A stretch of DNA of 64,000 nt, from positions 186,001 through 250,000 of the forward strand of contig JAHBVC010000001.1 of the NCBI GenBank assembly GCA_019637755.1, in the 5' to 3' direction. The stretch's first letter is position 1. Each line of letters opens with the position of its first letter. The stretch is from Anaerolineales bacterium. GTDB lineage: Bacteria > Chloroflexota > Anaerolineae > Anaerolineales > UBA11579. A program made the position numbers and the translations under genes. Below the pieces are notes generated by a model, which saw nothing but the letters and a program-made list of their open reading frames with translations, was not told the origin of the DNA and did no database searches. Positions 26,348 through 35,046 of this stretch are shown piece after piece.

Positions 26348-26353
26348 TATAAT
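26348..26353 (+). promoter_or_regulatory. -10 box (TATAAT) of the HDAC-family gene
   Basis: TATAAT ends 8 nt before the ATG at 26362, and no Shine-Dalgarno sequence fits between them. Confidence 0.68.
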
Positions 26354-26361
26354 CCAGCGCA

Positions 26362-27372
26362 ATGACCGCGCCCATCGCCTACTACTATCCCGAAGGCCAT
26401 AGCGCCCACGCCCAGGCCGCTCACCCCGAACGCCCCGAGCGCGTGGACACAATTCGCCAGGCCCTGCAGCAGCACGGCCTGTGGCAAGCGCCACTCCCCG
26501 CTGCGCCGCTGCCCGCTGGCCTGCTGGAGCGCGTGCACAGCCCGGCGATGTTGCAAGCCATCCAGATGCACGCCCAGGCCGGCCGCGCGCTGGATGCCGA
26601 CACCTACACCACGCCGCACAGTTGGCCGCTGGCACAAGCCGCCGCCGGCGGCGCGCTGGCAGTAGCGGGCGCGGTGTGGCGCGGCGAGGCGCACACGGGC
26701 TTTGCCCTCAGCCGCCCGCCCGGCCACCATGCCACCCGCCAGCAGCCGATGGGCTTCTGCTTGCTGAACAATATCGCCCTGGCCGCCGAATATCTCCTGC
26801 AGCACGGCGGTGCCCGGCGCCTGGCAATTCTGGATATGGATGTACACCACGGCAACGGCACGCAGGATATTTTCTACGCCCGCGCGGATGTGCTCTTCTG
26901 CAGCAGCCATCAAGCACCGCTATGGCCGGGCAGCGGCCACCTGGACGAGCGCGGCGAAGGCCCCGGCGCCGGGCTTACCGCCAACCTACCCCTGCCGCCC
27001 GGCAGCGGTGACGCGGCCTTCGCCGCGGTGTATGGTGAGCTGTTCCCCGCCCTGCTGGATGCATATCAACCGGAGATGTTGCTGGTGAGTTTTGGCTTCG
27101 ATGCCCATTGGCGCGACCCGCTGGCCAACCTGCAAGTCAGCGCCGCCGGCTATGGCCGCGCCGTGGCCGCACTGCGCCAATGGGCCACAGCGCATTGCGG
27201 CGGCAAGCTGGCCGTGATCCTCGAAGGAGGCTACGACTTGCCCGCCGCGGCCGCCTGCAGCCTGGCGGTGGCGCAAGCCCTGCTAGGCGAGGAGATCAGC
27301 GATGCGCTCGGCCCCGCACCCACCCCCGAAAGGGAAGACTGGCGCGCCGTGGTGGCCGCCGCGCGAGAATAG
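26362..27372 (+). CDS. Histone deacetylase family amidohydrolase
   Basis: The 336-residue protein has the zinc-hydrolase signatures R-P-P-G-H-H-A (catalytic His pair, about 116-122), D-M-D-V-H-H-G-N-G-T (zinc Asp and His, about 157-166), S-F-G-F-D-A-H (zinc Asp) and L-E-G-G-Y-D. Bacterial members deacetylate acetylpolyamines, acetyl-lysine proteins or acetoin-related substrates. The central loops resemble class II HDACs and acetylpolyamine amidohydrolases. Nothing nearby fixes the substrate. Confidence 0.92.
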   Translation: MTAPIAYYYPEGHSAHAQAAHPERPERVDTIRQALQQHGLWQAPLPAAPLPAGLLERVHSPAMLQAIQMHAQAGRALDADTYTTPHSWPLAQAAAGGALAVAGAVWRGEAHTGFALSRPPGHHATRQQPMGFCLLNNIALAAEYLLQHGGARRLAILDMDVHHGNGTQDIFYARADVLFCSSHQAPLWPGSGHLDERGEGPGAGLTANLPLPPGSGDAAFAAVYGELFPALLDAYQPEMLLVSFGFDAHWRDPLANLQVSAAGYGRAVAALRQWATAHCGGKLAVILEGGYDLPAAAACSLAVAQALLGEEISDALGPAPTPEREDWRAVVAAARE

Positions 27373-27412
27373 GCGACTAGTTGAGTAGTTGACTAGTCAT
27401 ATAGTCATCTGG

Positions 27413-27454
27413 ATATTTAGCCGCAGATGAACGCGGATGAACGCAGATAAAACC
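27413..27454. repeat. Family B repeat copy
   Basis: TTTAGCCGCAGATGAACGCG followed by GATGAACGCAGATAAAACC, directly left of the octamer tandem array. Confidence 0.75.
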
Positions 27455-27462
27455 GACTAAAC

Positions 27463-27602
27463 AACTAATCGACTAATCGACTAATCGACTAACTGACTAA
27501 TTGACTAATTGACTAATCGACTAATCGACTAATCGACTAACTGACTAATCGACTAATCGATTAATCGATTAATTAATTGACTAACTAACTATTTCGACTA
27601 AC
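27463..27602. repeat. Tandem 8-bp repeat (GACTAATC)n, about 17 units
   Basis: The unit GACTAATC and variants GACTAACT, GACTAATT and GATTAATC follow each other without spacers for about 140 bp. Related GACTAGTTGACTAG words run from 27372 to 27410. The array is AT-rich against a GC-rich background and has stops in several frames. It lies just upstream of the LLM oxidoreductase gene. Confidence 0.9.
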
Positions 27603-27641
27603 TTTCATACATCTACGGTTAAATAATCATAAGGAGCCACT

Positions 27642-28571
27642 ATGCAACTCTCCATCATGATCGAAGGCCAAGACGGGCTTACCTGGCCGCGCTGGCAACG
27701 CCTGGCGGCCGCCGCCGAAGACTTTGGCTTCGCCGGCCTCTACCGTAGTGACCATTACACGAACATGGACCCGCCCGAAAAAGATTCGCTCGAGCTGTGG
27801 ACTTCGCTGACCTGCCTGGCCAGCCACACGCAGCGCATCCACTTCGGCCCGCTGGTCTCGCCGCTCTCCTTCCGCCACCCCAGCATGACCGCTCGCATCG
27901 CCGCCGCCGTGGATGATCTCAGCGGCGGGCGCCTGGTGCTCGGCCTCGGCGCCGGTTGGCAAGTACGCGAGCACGAAATGTTCGGCCTCGAGCTGCTCGA
28001 GCTGCCGGCCCGCATGCAACGCTTCGAAGAAGGCTTGCACGTCATCCACAGCCTGCTGCACAACGCAGCGCCGCTGGATTTTGCCGGCACCTTCTACCAA
28101 CTTCAGCAGGCTGTGCTGCTACCGCGCCCGCAGCGCCCAGGTGGCCCGCCGCTCCTGGTGGGCGGCAACGGCAAGCAGCGCACGCTGCAATTGGCCGCCC
28201 GCTATGCCAGCGAATGGAACGGCGTTGGCCTTAGCGCCGCGGCTTACGCCGAACGCATGCCGCTGCTGGATGGCTACCTGGCGGCCCTCGGCCGCCCGCC
28301 GCAGGCCGTCAAGCGCAGCCTGATGACCCGCGGCCTGTTTGGCCGCTCCTCGGCCGAATTGGCCAGCAGGCTGGCCGCCAGCGGCCGCAGCCTGGAGGAG
28401 TGGCGCGCCCGCGGCGCACTGGTCGGCGAGGCCAACGCCCTGGTCGAGCAACTGGGCACACTGGCTGCCGCTGGCTGCCAACAGGTCATGCTGCAATGGC
28501 TCGATCAGGACGATATTGCCGGGCTGGAAGCGCTAGCCGCCCAGGTCTTACCGCAGCTTGCCACTCACTAA
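27642..28571 (+). CDS. LLM-class flavin/F420-dependent oxidoreductase
   Basis: The 309-residue protein has the luciferase-like monooxygenase fold signatures: G-L-Y-R-S-D-H-Y near residue 32, then H-P-x-M-T-A-R-I-A-A-A-V-D-D-L-S-G-G-R near 85-103 and L-G-L-G-A-G-W. These match the TIM-barrel family that uses FMNH2 or coenzyme F420. An AAGGAG Shine-Dalgarno is 5 nt before the ATG. The nitroreductase starts 9 nt after its stop, suggesting a two-gene redox operon. Confidence 0.9.
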   Translation: MQLSIMIEGQDGLTWPRWQRLAAAAEDFGFAGLYRSDHYTNMDPPEKDSLELWTSLTCLASHTQRIHFGPLVSPLSFRHPSMTARIAAAVDDLSGGRLVLGLGAGWQVREHEMFGLELLELPARMQRFEEGLHVIHSLLHNAAPLDFAGTFYQLQQAVLLPRPQRPGGPPLLVGGNGKQRTLQLAARYASEWNGVGLSAAAYAERMPLLDGYLAALGRPPQAVKRSLMTRGLFGRSSAELASRLAASGRSLEEWRARGALVGEANALVEQLGTLAAAGCQQVMLQWLDQDDIAGLEALAAQVLPQLATH

Positions 28572-28580
28572 GGAGAGCCG

Positions 28581-29093
28581 ATGAACGTATCCACCGCCAT
28601 CCGGCGCAAACGCGCCATCCGTGACTTCACCGCCGAGCCCCTCCCCGAAGAGGTGGTGCTGGCGATCCTGCGCGCCGGGCGCCGGGCGCAGTCTTCGAAG
28701 AATCGTCAGGCCTGGCGCTTCCTCGCCATTCGCCAGCGCCAGACGCTGCAACAACTCAGCAAGCTCGGCCAGTTTGCCGGGCACCTGGCCGGGGCCGCGC
28801 TGGGCGTGCTGATCCTGACCCCGCCGCCGGATGTCTTCTACGGGGCACTATTCGATGCCGGGCAAGCCGCGGCCTATATGCAACTCACCGCCACCGAACT
28901 CGGCGTAGGCTCCTGCCTGGCCACGATCTACGCAGGAGAGGAAGCCGCCGCTCTGCTGGGCGTGCCCCCCGAATGGCAAGTGCTCATGGCGATTTCGTTT
29001 GGCTATCCGGCGCAGAAAGAAAAGCTGCGCCTCAGCAAGTTGCTGCGTGGGCGCAAAGATTTTGAGGAGCTGGTGCACTGGGAGCGCTGGTAG
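28581..29093 (+). CDS. Nitroreductase family flavoprotein
   Basis: The 170-residue protein shows the nitroreductase start R-R-K-R-A-I-R-D-F-T with FMN-phosphate-binding Arg residues, then R-R-A-Q-S-S-K-N-R-Q-A-W-R-F near 37-50 and G-x-A-A-A-Y-M-Q-L-T-A-T-E-L-G-V-G-S-C. These enzymes use FMN and NAD(P)H to reduce nitro groups, enones or quinones. It has an AAGGAG Shine-Dalgarno and follows the LLM gene closely. It is 8 nt from a convergent neighbour. Confidence 0.9.
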   Translation: MNVSTAIRRKRAIRDFTAEPLPEEVVLAILRAGRRAQSSKNRQAWRFLAIRQRQTLQQLSKLGQFAGHLAGAALGVLILTPPPDVFYGALFDAGQAAAYMQLTATELGVGSCLATIYAGEEAAALLGVPPEWQVLMAISFGYPAQKEKLRLSKLLRGRKDFEELVHWERW

Positions 29094-29101
29094 CGGCGCG
29101 C

Positions 29102-29641
29102 TCAGGCCATCTTTTGCAGAATACGCGCCAGCGTTTGCGCGGTGCGCGTAGTGACCGCTTTGCCATAGCGCCGTTCCAGCCAATAGCTGAAGGCGCCATT
29201 GGGCTTGGATGCATCCACAATGCTGCACAGCATGCCATCGGCGTAATACACCAGCTCAAATGGCTGCCCTGCAGGCTGGTGAGGTAGCTGCAGATCCAAG
29301 GCCGCGGGCGCAGGCTTGATACAGGTCACCACTAGGTAGCTGCGCGTACTATGCACCGCCTTGCCAAACGGCTGTGCGGCCAGCAAGGCTTCTACCTGCG
29401 TCTGGCTCTTGATGATCGTGCTGGCTTCAAAGCCCAATTGGCGCGGCCAGGCAGCTTCCATGCGCTGTTCCCACTGCGCCAGCGCCGGGCGCCCCGTCGC
29501 TTCGAACACCAGGTTGCCGCTGCTGAGGACGCTGCGCACGTTTTCGAAACCCAATTGCTCCAGCACGCCGCGCAAGTTGACGTTGTGCATGTTCGGGTTG
29601 GCCGGGGCAATGCCGCGTAGCAACGCAACATAAGCGGGCAT
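29102..29641 (-). CDS. DUF1697 family protein
   Basis: The 179-residue protein begins with the family text Y-V-A-L-L-R-G-I and V-N-L-R-G-V-L-E-Q-L-G-F-E-N-V-R and continues with V-L-S-S-G-N-L-V-F near residue 39. DUF1697 proteins are small, cytoplasmic and without known function. The last 40 residues (S-I-V-D-A-S-K-P-N-G onward) complete the fold, so the gene is full length. An AAGGAG Shine-Dalgarno lies 7 nt upstream. Confidence 0.9.
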   Translation of the reverse strand: MPAYVALLRGIAPANPNMHNVNLRGVLEQLGFENVRSVLSSGNLVFEATGRPALAQWEQRMEAAWPRQLGFEASTIIKSQTQVEALLAAQPFGKAVHSTRSYLVVTCIKPAPAALDLQLPHQPAGQPFELVYYADGMLCSIVDASKPNGAFSYWLERRYGKAVTTRTAQTLARILQKMA

Positions 29642-29686
29642 GCAAACACTCCTTGCAATCGTGGTATAGTGCAGCCTCTTGCGATT

Positions 29687-31360
29687 ATGCCACGGCGTAA
29701 CTTAGCTCAGCTGTATCGTTCCGAATTCTCCGGTTACACCCTAACTAAGTTCCGTCAAGACCTCTTGGCCGGGATCACCGTCGCCGCAGTGGCCTTGCCG
29801 CTGGCGTTGGCCTTCGGCGTGGCCTCTGGCGCCACCGCAGCCGCTGGCCTGGTGACCGCCATCCTGGCTGGCCTGGTGATCGGCGCGCTCTCCGGCGCGC
29901 CCTACCAGATCAGTGGCCCCACCGGGGCAATGAGCGCCGTGCTGATCGTGCTCGTGGGCCGCTATGGCTTGGACGGCATCTGGGCCGCCGGGCTGCTCTC
30001 CGGCCTGCTCTTGTTGCTCATCGGCGTGCTCAAGCTGGGCCGCTTTATCGCCTTCATCCCTTCGTCCGTCATCACCGGCTTCACCTCCGGCATCGCCCTG
30101 ATCATCTTCATCGGCCAAATTGATAATTTTCTCGGCGTGCACACGCCTGAAAAAGAAACCGCCCTGCAGAAGTTGCTCGGTTACTTCAACGGCGGCTTCA
30201 GCCCCAACTGGCAAGTCATCGCCCTGGCGCTGGTCGTGATCGGCTTGATGCTGCTGTGGCCCAAGAAATGGGATCGGGTGGTGCCGGCTTCGTTGCTGGG
30301 CATCATCGCTGCCACGCTGGTGGCCGTGCTGACGGGCTGGCAGGCCGAGCAGATCGGCGCCATCCCGCAGACCCTGCTGCTGGCTGAGCGTTTTAACCCG
30401 CTCAGCTTCGATTGGAGCGAGCTGCCGGCATTGCTGCCGCCCACGCTTACCATCACCGCCCTCGGCGCGGTGGAGTCCCTACTGTGCGGCGCGGTTGCCG
30501 CCAACATGACCGGGATCCGTTTGCAGGCCAATCAAGAGCTGATCGGCCAAGGCATCGGTAATATGCTCATCCCCTTCTTTGGCGGCGTGCCGGCCACCGC
30601 CGCCATCGCCCGCTCCAGCGTGGGCATCAAATCTGGCGGGCAAACACGCCTCACCAGCATCATCCACGCCCTGGGCTTGCTGCTCTCCATGTTCCTGCTG
30701 GCGCCGCTGATGGCGCGCATCCCGCTGGCTGCACTGGCTGGCGTGCTGATGGTGACCGCCTGGCGCATGAACGAATGGCACGCCATTCGCTTCATGTTCA
30801 GCCATCGCTTCAAAACGGATATCGGCGCATTTCTGATCACGATGCTGGCGACGATCAGCCTCGATCTGACCCAGGCGATCCTGATCGGCTCGCTGGTGGC
30901 GGGCGGCATCTTCCTGAACCGCATTGCCAGCCTTGAAGTCGAGATCAGCCCGGTAGACCCGGAACGCTTGCGCCAGCGCGGCCTGCAAAGCCAGCGCGCC
31001 TGCGAGCACATGCAGGTAGCTTTCGTCACCGGGCCGCTATTCTTCGCCGCCACCGGCACCTTCAATGAAGCCTTTAGCAAGCTCGGCCCCACCCATGCGC
31101 TGATCCTTTCGATGCGCGGCGTACCGCTGATGGATACGGCCGGCATCGAGGCCATCCGCAGCCTTAACGCGCGCATCCGCCAGCATGGCGGCACGCTGAT
31201 GTTCGCCGGCGTGCACAAGAATGTGCACGCCATGCTGGTGCGCGGCGGCCTGCTGGCGGAGATCGGTGAGCAGAACCTGTTTTGGAGCAGCGACCAGGCC
31301 ATCCTGGCCGCAGAGGCGCGGCCTTGCGCGTTTTGCCAGCACAAGGCCAACGCCCGCTAA
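29687..31360 (+). CDS. SulP family anion transporter with C-terminal STAS domain
   Basis: The 557-residue protein starts with the SulP pattern F-R-Q-D-L-L-A-G-I-T-V-A near residue 21 and G-L-V-T-A-I-L-A-G followed by Q-I-S-G-P-T-G-A-M. About 10-12 hydrophobic helices follow. The C-terminal 110 residues form a STAS domain (L-I-L-S-M-R-G-V-P-L-M-D-T-A-G). Bacterial members carry sulfate, bicarbonate or dicarboxylates. TATAGT at 29665-29670 precedes the ATG. The longer GTG start at 29669 overlaps that box and is less likely. It converges with, and overlaps, the CBS gene by 4 nt. Confidence 0.93.
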   Translation: MPRRNLAQLYRSEFSGYTLTKFRQDLLAGITVAAVALPLALAFGVASGATAAAGLVTAILAGLVIGALSGAPYQISGPTGAMSAVLIVLVGRYGLDGIWAAGLLSGLLLLLIGVLKLGRFIAFIPSSVITGFTSGIALIIFIGQIDNFLGVHTPEKETALQKLLGYFNGGFSPNWQVIALALVVIGLMLLWPKKWDRVVPASLLGIIAATLVAVLTGWQAEQIGAIPQTLLLAERFNPLSFDWSELPALLPPTLTITALGAVESLLCGAVAANMTGIRLQANQELIGQGIGNMLIPFFGGVPATAAIARSSVGIKSGGQTRLTSIIHALGLLLSMFLLAPLMARIPLAALAGVLMVTAWRMNEWHAIRFMFSHRFKTDIGAFLITMLATISLDLTQAILIGSLVAGGIFLNRIASLEVEISPVDPERLRQRGLQSQRACEHMQVAFVTGPLFFAATGTFNEAFSKLGPTHALILSMRGVPLMDTAGIEAIRSLNARIRQHGGTLMFAGVHKNVHAMLVRGGLLAEIGEQNLFWSSDQAILAAEARPCAFCQHKANAR

Positions 31361-31800
31361 ACGGCGGCCACCGCCACTTTGTCCTCTTCGAACAGGCGCA
31401 TGAAGGCCCGGAAGATGTCGGATTCCGTGATCAGGCCCACCAACTCTCCGTGATCCACCACCGGCAGTGCGCCGATCTTGTGTTGCAGCATCAGGCGTGC
31501 TGCCTCGGTCAGTGCGGTATCCGGCGCAACGGTGTAGGGCTTGGGCGTCATCAGCTTATCCACGCCCAGTTTGTTGAGCAGATACGAAATCTCATGCACG
31601 CTCAGGCCGGTGGCATCAGAGGGGCTGGCCTCACGCAGATCCCCGTAGGTAACAATCCCCACGAGACGGCCATCGTCCACCACTGGCAAGCGGCGGATGT
31701 GATTGGTGCGCATCAGGGCCACAGCCTCAGGCAAGGGCGTCCCCGGCGCGACGGTGATCAGTTCGGTGGTCATCCATTCGGCAACTTTAGGTAGGTTCAT
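31357..31800 (-). CDS. Two-CBS-domain protein
   Basis: The 147-residue protein consists of two CBS domains. One spans about residues 8-60, with G-T-P-L-P-E-A-V-A-L-M and R-R-L-P-V-V-D-D-G-R-L-V-G-I-V-T. The second spans 78-135, with T-E-A-A-R-L-M and I-G-A-L-P-V-V-D-H-G-E-L-V-G-L-I-T. Such stand-alone pairs bind adenine nucleotides and often regulate a transporter or enzyme. Its end overlaps the SulP gene by 4 nt in convergent orientation; the STAS-SulP neighbour is a possible target. Confidence 0.92.
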   Translation of the reverse strand: MNLPKVAEWMTTELITVAPGTPLPEAVALMRTNHIRRLPVVDDGRLVGIVTYGDLREASPSDATGLSVHEISYLLNKLGVDKLMTPKPYTVAPDTALTEAARLMLQHKIGALPVVDHGELVGLITESDIFRAFMRLFEEDKVAVAAV

Positions 31801-31904
31801 GGCGATTCTCCTTTACGCCCCTACTGTATGCGCCCCCGCGCCGTCCCACTAGATACATATGTCCCGAGAAAGTCACAAATCCTGGCCCTTTTGTCATGCC
31901 CCAA

Positions 31905-31938
31905 CAAAAAAGACCGGCCAAGGGGCCGGTCTTTTTAT
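31905..31938. terminator. Terminator downstream of the prenyl synthase gene
   Basis: AGACCGGCC (31911-31919) and GGCCGGTCT (31924-31932) form a 9-bp stem between A6 and T5 tracts. It serves the minus-strand tatD-prenyl synthase pair. Confidence 0.9.
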
Positions 31939-31954
31939 ATTCTTGCCGTGTGGG

Positions 31955-32920
31955 CTAATGCAAGCGCTCGACGACGTATTCAGCCAGATCGGCCAGGCCG
32001 TCGCGCTCGGCACAGGCCGGCATGCTTTGCAGCGCGTCCTGCGCCAGGCGCACATAGCGATGCGCCTCCTCATTGGCTTGTTGCAGCGCGCCGCTGCTGC
32101 GAATATCGGCGATCAGTGTATCGATCTCCGTCTCCTGCAGGCTATCGCCTTGCAGCAGTTGCGCCACGCGTGCGTCGCCGGGCTGCATGTCCAGATAATA
32201 CAGCGTAGGCAGTGTTACCAAGCCATGCCGCAGATCGCTGGCGGCCGGCTTGCCCAGCGTGTCCTCGTCTGACGAGAAGTCGAGCACATCATCCACCACC
32301 TGGAAGGCCATGCCGATGCTATTGCCATAGGTATTGAGCAGCTCACCATACTGCGGGAAAACGCCCGCCAGGTGCGCCGGCGCTTTAGCGGCCAGCTCGA
32401 ACATCGAGGCCGTCTTGGCATAGATGCGCTGGTCGTACTCGGCGCGGGTCGGGAAGGTGTTGCGCGTAAAGATCTGATTGACCTCACCGTTGACGATGAT
32501 GGAAAGCGTCTTGGCGAACATCTGCATCACGTCTACCGATTCGGCCTGCGCGCCCAACCAGGCCGCCTGTGAGAACAGAAAATCGCCCGCCAAAATAGTG
32601 GCGGCCGAGTTCCATAGCGCGTTGAGCGTCGGCTCACCGCGGCGCAGCGTCGCCCCGTCGATGAGGTCATCGTGCACCAGGGTGGCGGTGTGCAACATCT
32701 CCACCGCCGCGGCCACGGTCACGGCGTGCGCGTGCGGCGCATCCAGCATGCCGGCCACCAACAGCGTCACCGTGGGGCGCACCCGCTTGCCGCCCGAGCC
32801 GAGCAACTGCTCCAGGGCATGGCCCAGCTCGGGGTGGTAGCCATCCGCCACGCGGCGCATGCGCTCCTCCACCTCCGGCAATTGAGTTTGTACCTGTGCG
32901 TGAAAATCCAGCATGGTCAT
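31955..32920 (-). CDS. Polyprenyl diphosphate synthase (trans-isoprenyl, long chain)
   Basis: The 321-residue protein has the first aspartate-rich motif D-D-L-I-D at residues 84-88, followed by L-R-R-G-x-P-T, and the second motif V-V-D-D-V-L-D-F near 210. These bind Mg2+ and the allylic diphosphate. The residues before the first motif are small (M-L-H-T-A-T), which usually allows long products such as the octaprenyl or nonaprenyl quinone side chain. It overlaps the tatD stop by 4 nt. Confidence 0.93.
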   Translation of the reverse strand: MTMLDFHAQVQTQLPEVEERMRRVADGYHPELGHALEQLLGSGGKRVRPTVTLLVAGMLDAPHAHAVTVAAAVEMLHTATLVHDDLIDGATLRRGEPTLNALWNSAATILAGDFLFSQAAWLGAQAESVDVMQMFAKTLSIIVNGEVNQIFTRNTFPTRAEYDQRIYAKTASMFELAAKAPAHLAGVFPQYGELLNTYGNSIGMAFQVVDDVLDFSSDEDTLGKPAASDLRHGLVTLPTLYYLDMQPGDARVAQLLQGDSLQETEIDTLIADIRSSGALQQANEEAHRYVRLAQDALQSMPACAERDGLADLAEYVVERLH

Positions 32921-33723
32921 TGCGGTGCCTCAAAACGGAATAAACGCTGGGCGTTGGCGCTAGTGGCGGCGGCAACCTCAGCGAAGGGCAAGCCCTTCAA
33001 CTCGGCCAGCTTCTCCGCCACCAGGCGCACACGCGCCGGCTCGTTGCGCTGGCCGCGCCGCGGGTGCGGCGAGAGGTACGGGCTGTCGGTCTCTATCAGG
33101 ATCTGCTCCAGCGGGGTGTGTTGTGCGATGGCCTGCACCGCGGCGGCGTTCTTGAAGGTAAGCGGGCCAGTGAAACCGAGGAAGAAGCCCGCCGCCAGGG
33201 CGCGTTCGGCCATTGCCTGATCGCCGGAGAAAGAATGCAGCACGCCGGGCCGCGCCGCCAGCGGGCTGTGCGCCGCGGCCAACCCAGCCTGCCATTCAAG
33301 CAAAATAGCCAGCAACTCTTCGCTGGCTTCACGGTTGTGAACGATCACCGGCAATTCCATCTCCGCTGCCAATTCTAACTGAGCTTGCAAGACTTTTCGC
33401 TGCACATCGTGCGGCGCATCATCCCAGTAGTGATCCAACCCAATCTCGCCGATGGCGCGCACCTTGGCATGCTGCGCCAGTTGGCGCAACTGCGCCCCGC
33501 TGGCATCATCCCACTGCGTGCTGCTGTTAGGGTGCATGCCTACTGCGGCGTACACGCCGGTGTGCGCAGCCGCCAACGCCAGCACGCCGTCCGCGCTACT
33601 CAGCTCAATGCTGGGGATCAGCAACGTGGTGACACCCTCTTGCTCGGCGCGCGCCAACACCTCCGCACGGTCCGCGTCGAAGGCGTCCAGATCCAAGTGA
33701 CAGTGCGTATCCACCAGCGTCAT
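32917..33723 (-). CDS. tatD: TatD family metal-dependent deoxyribonuclease
   Basis: The 268-residue protein opens with V-D-T-H-C-H-L-D (HxH metal motif, residues 4-10). It contains I-G-E-I-G-L-D-H-Y with the metal Glu near 91, V-I-V-H-N-R and H-S-F-S-G, and ends with I-E-T-D-S-P-Y-L-S-P-H-P. This is the complete TatD/YcfH set. It acts as a 3'-5' exonuclease in DNA repair or RNA turnover. The stop overlaps the prenyl synthase start. Confidence 0.95.
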   Translation of the reverse strand: MTLVDTHCHLDLDAFDADRAEVLARAEQEGVTTLLIPSIELSSADGVLALAAAHTGVYAAVGMHPNSSTQWDDASGAQLRQLAQHAKVRAIGEIGLDHYWDDAPHDVQRKVLQAQLELAAEMELPVIVHNREASEELLAILLEWQAGLAAAHSPLAARPGVLHSFSGDQAMAERALAAGFFLGFTGPLTFKNAAAVQAIAQHTPLEQILIETDSPYLSPHPRRGQRNEPARVRLVAEKLAELKGLPFAEVAAATSANAQRLFRFEAPQ

Positions 33724-33732
33724 CGCGTCTCG

Positions 33733-35010
33733 CTACACCGCATGCAAGAAGAGTTGATTGATCACCACGCCCACCAAGCCAGCCAGCGCGATCAAAACCA
33801 ACGAGAGAAAGGTTTTGCGCTTAAAGGCCGGCTCTTTGGTAATGGAACGAATCAACGGGATGTTGATGAGGATGCTCGTCAAGCTCGAGAGGATCACCCC
33901 GGTGACGCCCACGATCAGCGGCAGCTCGTGATGGTTCATCAGCGTAGTCGCAGACGCAATGCTCGACCCGCTGGAGAGCAAGCCACCCAAGACGCTGACA
34001 AAATAAAAGCTCTGCGAGCCGAAATAGCGCTGCATCAGCGCACCGGCAATGTTCAAGAACATAAAAGTCAGGCCGAAGGTCAGCGCCGCCGAGAGGCGAA
34101 ACGGCGATTCGAGCGCCAGGGGGGCCGCTTCGTTAGTCTGTGCCTGTGGTTGCGCGGGAGCGCGCAGCCACAGGAGCAGGCTGCAGGCCAGCATCAGCGC
34201 AAAGGGCACGATGCTGTAGAGCAAGGCATCCGGCGCGAAGAGGCCCACGATGATGACGTTGCGCAACAACATCGAGCCCGTGGCCAAAATAATGCCGCGG
34301 TACACGGAGGGCAACAACGCATCACCCATCGATTGCAAGCGCGTGGTCAATTCCACGATCACTTTGCGGCTGTTCACCAGCCCGCCGAAGAAGGCGGTCA
34401 ATTCCATCCCGCGCGGGCCAAAGATCTTCATCAGGATGTAGTTGATCAGCCCGATCAAGGCGATGATGATGACGGTGACGAACTCCGTCTTGGGCACCAC
34501 CAAACCCCAACGGTCCACCGGGGTGGCGGGCAACAAGGGATAGATGACGAAAGCTAAAATGGCCAGCAAGATCCCCGAGCGCACTTCCTCAGCGGTGAGG
34601 TTGTGGCTGAAGACCGCCAGGCGCTCCTTCCAGGCCAGCAGGCCTGCCGCGATCACGCCCACCGCGGCCGGCGTGACCGTGTGGCCCACGCCACACAACA
34701 CGCCGATCACGCCGGTAACCAGCAGCGCGATCGAAGTCGTCAGTACCGTGTTGTTATGCGTTTTGAGCGACTGCCAGTTAAGAATGAAGACCAAAATACC
34801 CAGCAAGCAGATGCTGACGATGGCATAGGCTTCGCCCAGCAGCCCGCCCAAGGCCCCCAGCAAGGCGGCGAAGCCGAAGGTGCGCAAGCCGGCTTCCTTG
34901 CCGCGCCATTCGCGCTCCAGGCCCACAAACATGCCGATCCCCAGCGCCAATAACACGCGATACAGGCTCACCAGTGGTGGCCAATTAGCAGTACCCAAAA
35001 ATCCTTGCAT
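33733..35010 (-). CDS. MgtC/SapB-DUF4010 family membrane protein
   Basis: The 425-residue protein has about 11-12 membrane segments. The N-terminal third matches MgtC/SapB (L-L-A-L-G-I-G-M-F-V-G-L-E-R-E-W-R, then A-G-L-R-T-F-G). The remainder is the DUF4010 domain with F-F-G-G-L-V-N-S near residue 230. The function is unproven; relatives are often annotated as Mg2+ transport or homeostasis proteins without direct evidence. A GAGGT Shine-Dalgarno lies 8 nt before the ATG. Confidence 0.88.
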   Translation of the reverse strand: MQGFLGTANWPPLVSLYRVLLALGIGMFVGLEREWRGKEAGLRTFGFAALLGALGGLLGEAYAIVSICLLGILVFILNWQSLKTHNNTVLTTSIALLVTGVIGVLCGVGHTVTPAAVGVIAAGLLAWKERLAVFSHNLTAEEVRSGILLAILAFVIYPLLPATPVDRWGLVVPKTEFVTVIIIALIGLINYILMKIFGPRGMELTAFFGGLVNSRKVIVELTTRLQSMGDALLPSVYRGIILATGSMLLRNVIIVGLFAPDALLYSIVPFALMLACSLLLWLRAPAQPQAQTNEAAPLALESPFRLSAALTFGLTFMFLNIAGALMQRYFGSQSFYFVSVLGGLLSSGSSIASATTLMNHHELPLIVGVTGVILSSLTSILINIPLIRSITKEPAFKRKTFLSLVLIALAGLVGVVINQLFLHAV

Positions 35011-35046
35011 GGCAAAACCTCGTTCCTGGATGCAATGCTCCGGAAA

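Noticed and set aside
27463-27602. CRISPR array or origin iterons
   Set aside because: Units are only 8 bp with no spacers, and no replication gene is adjacent.
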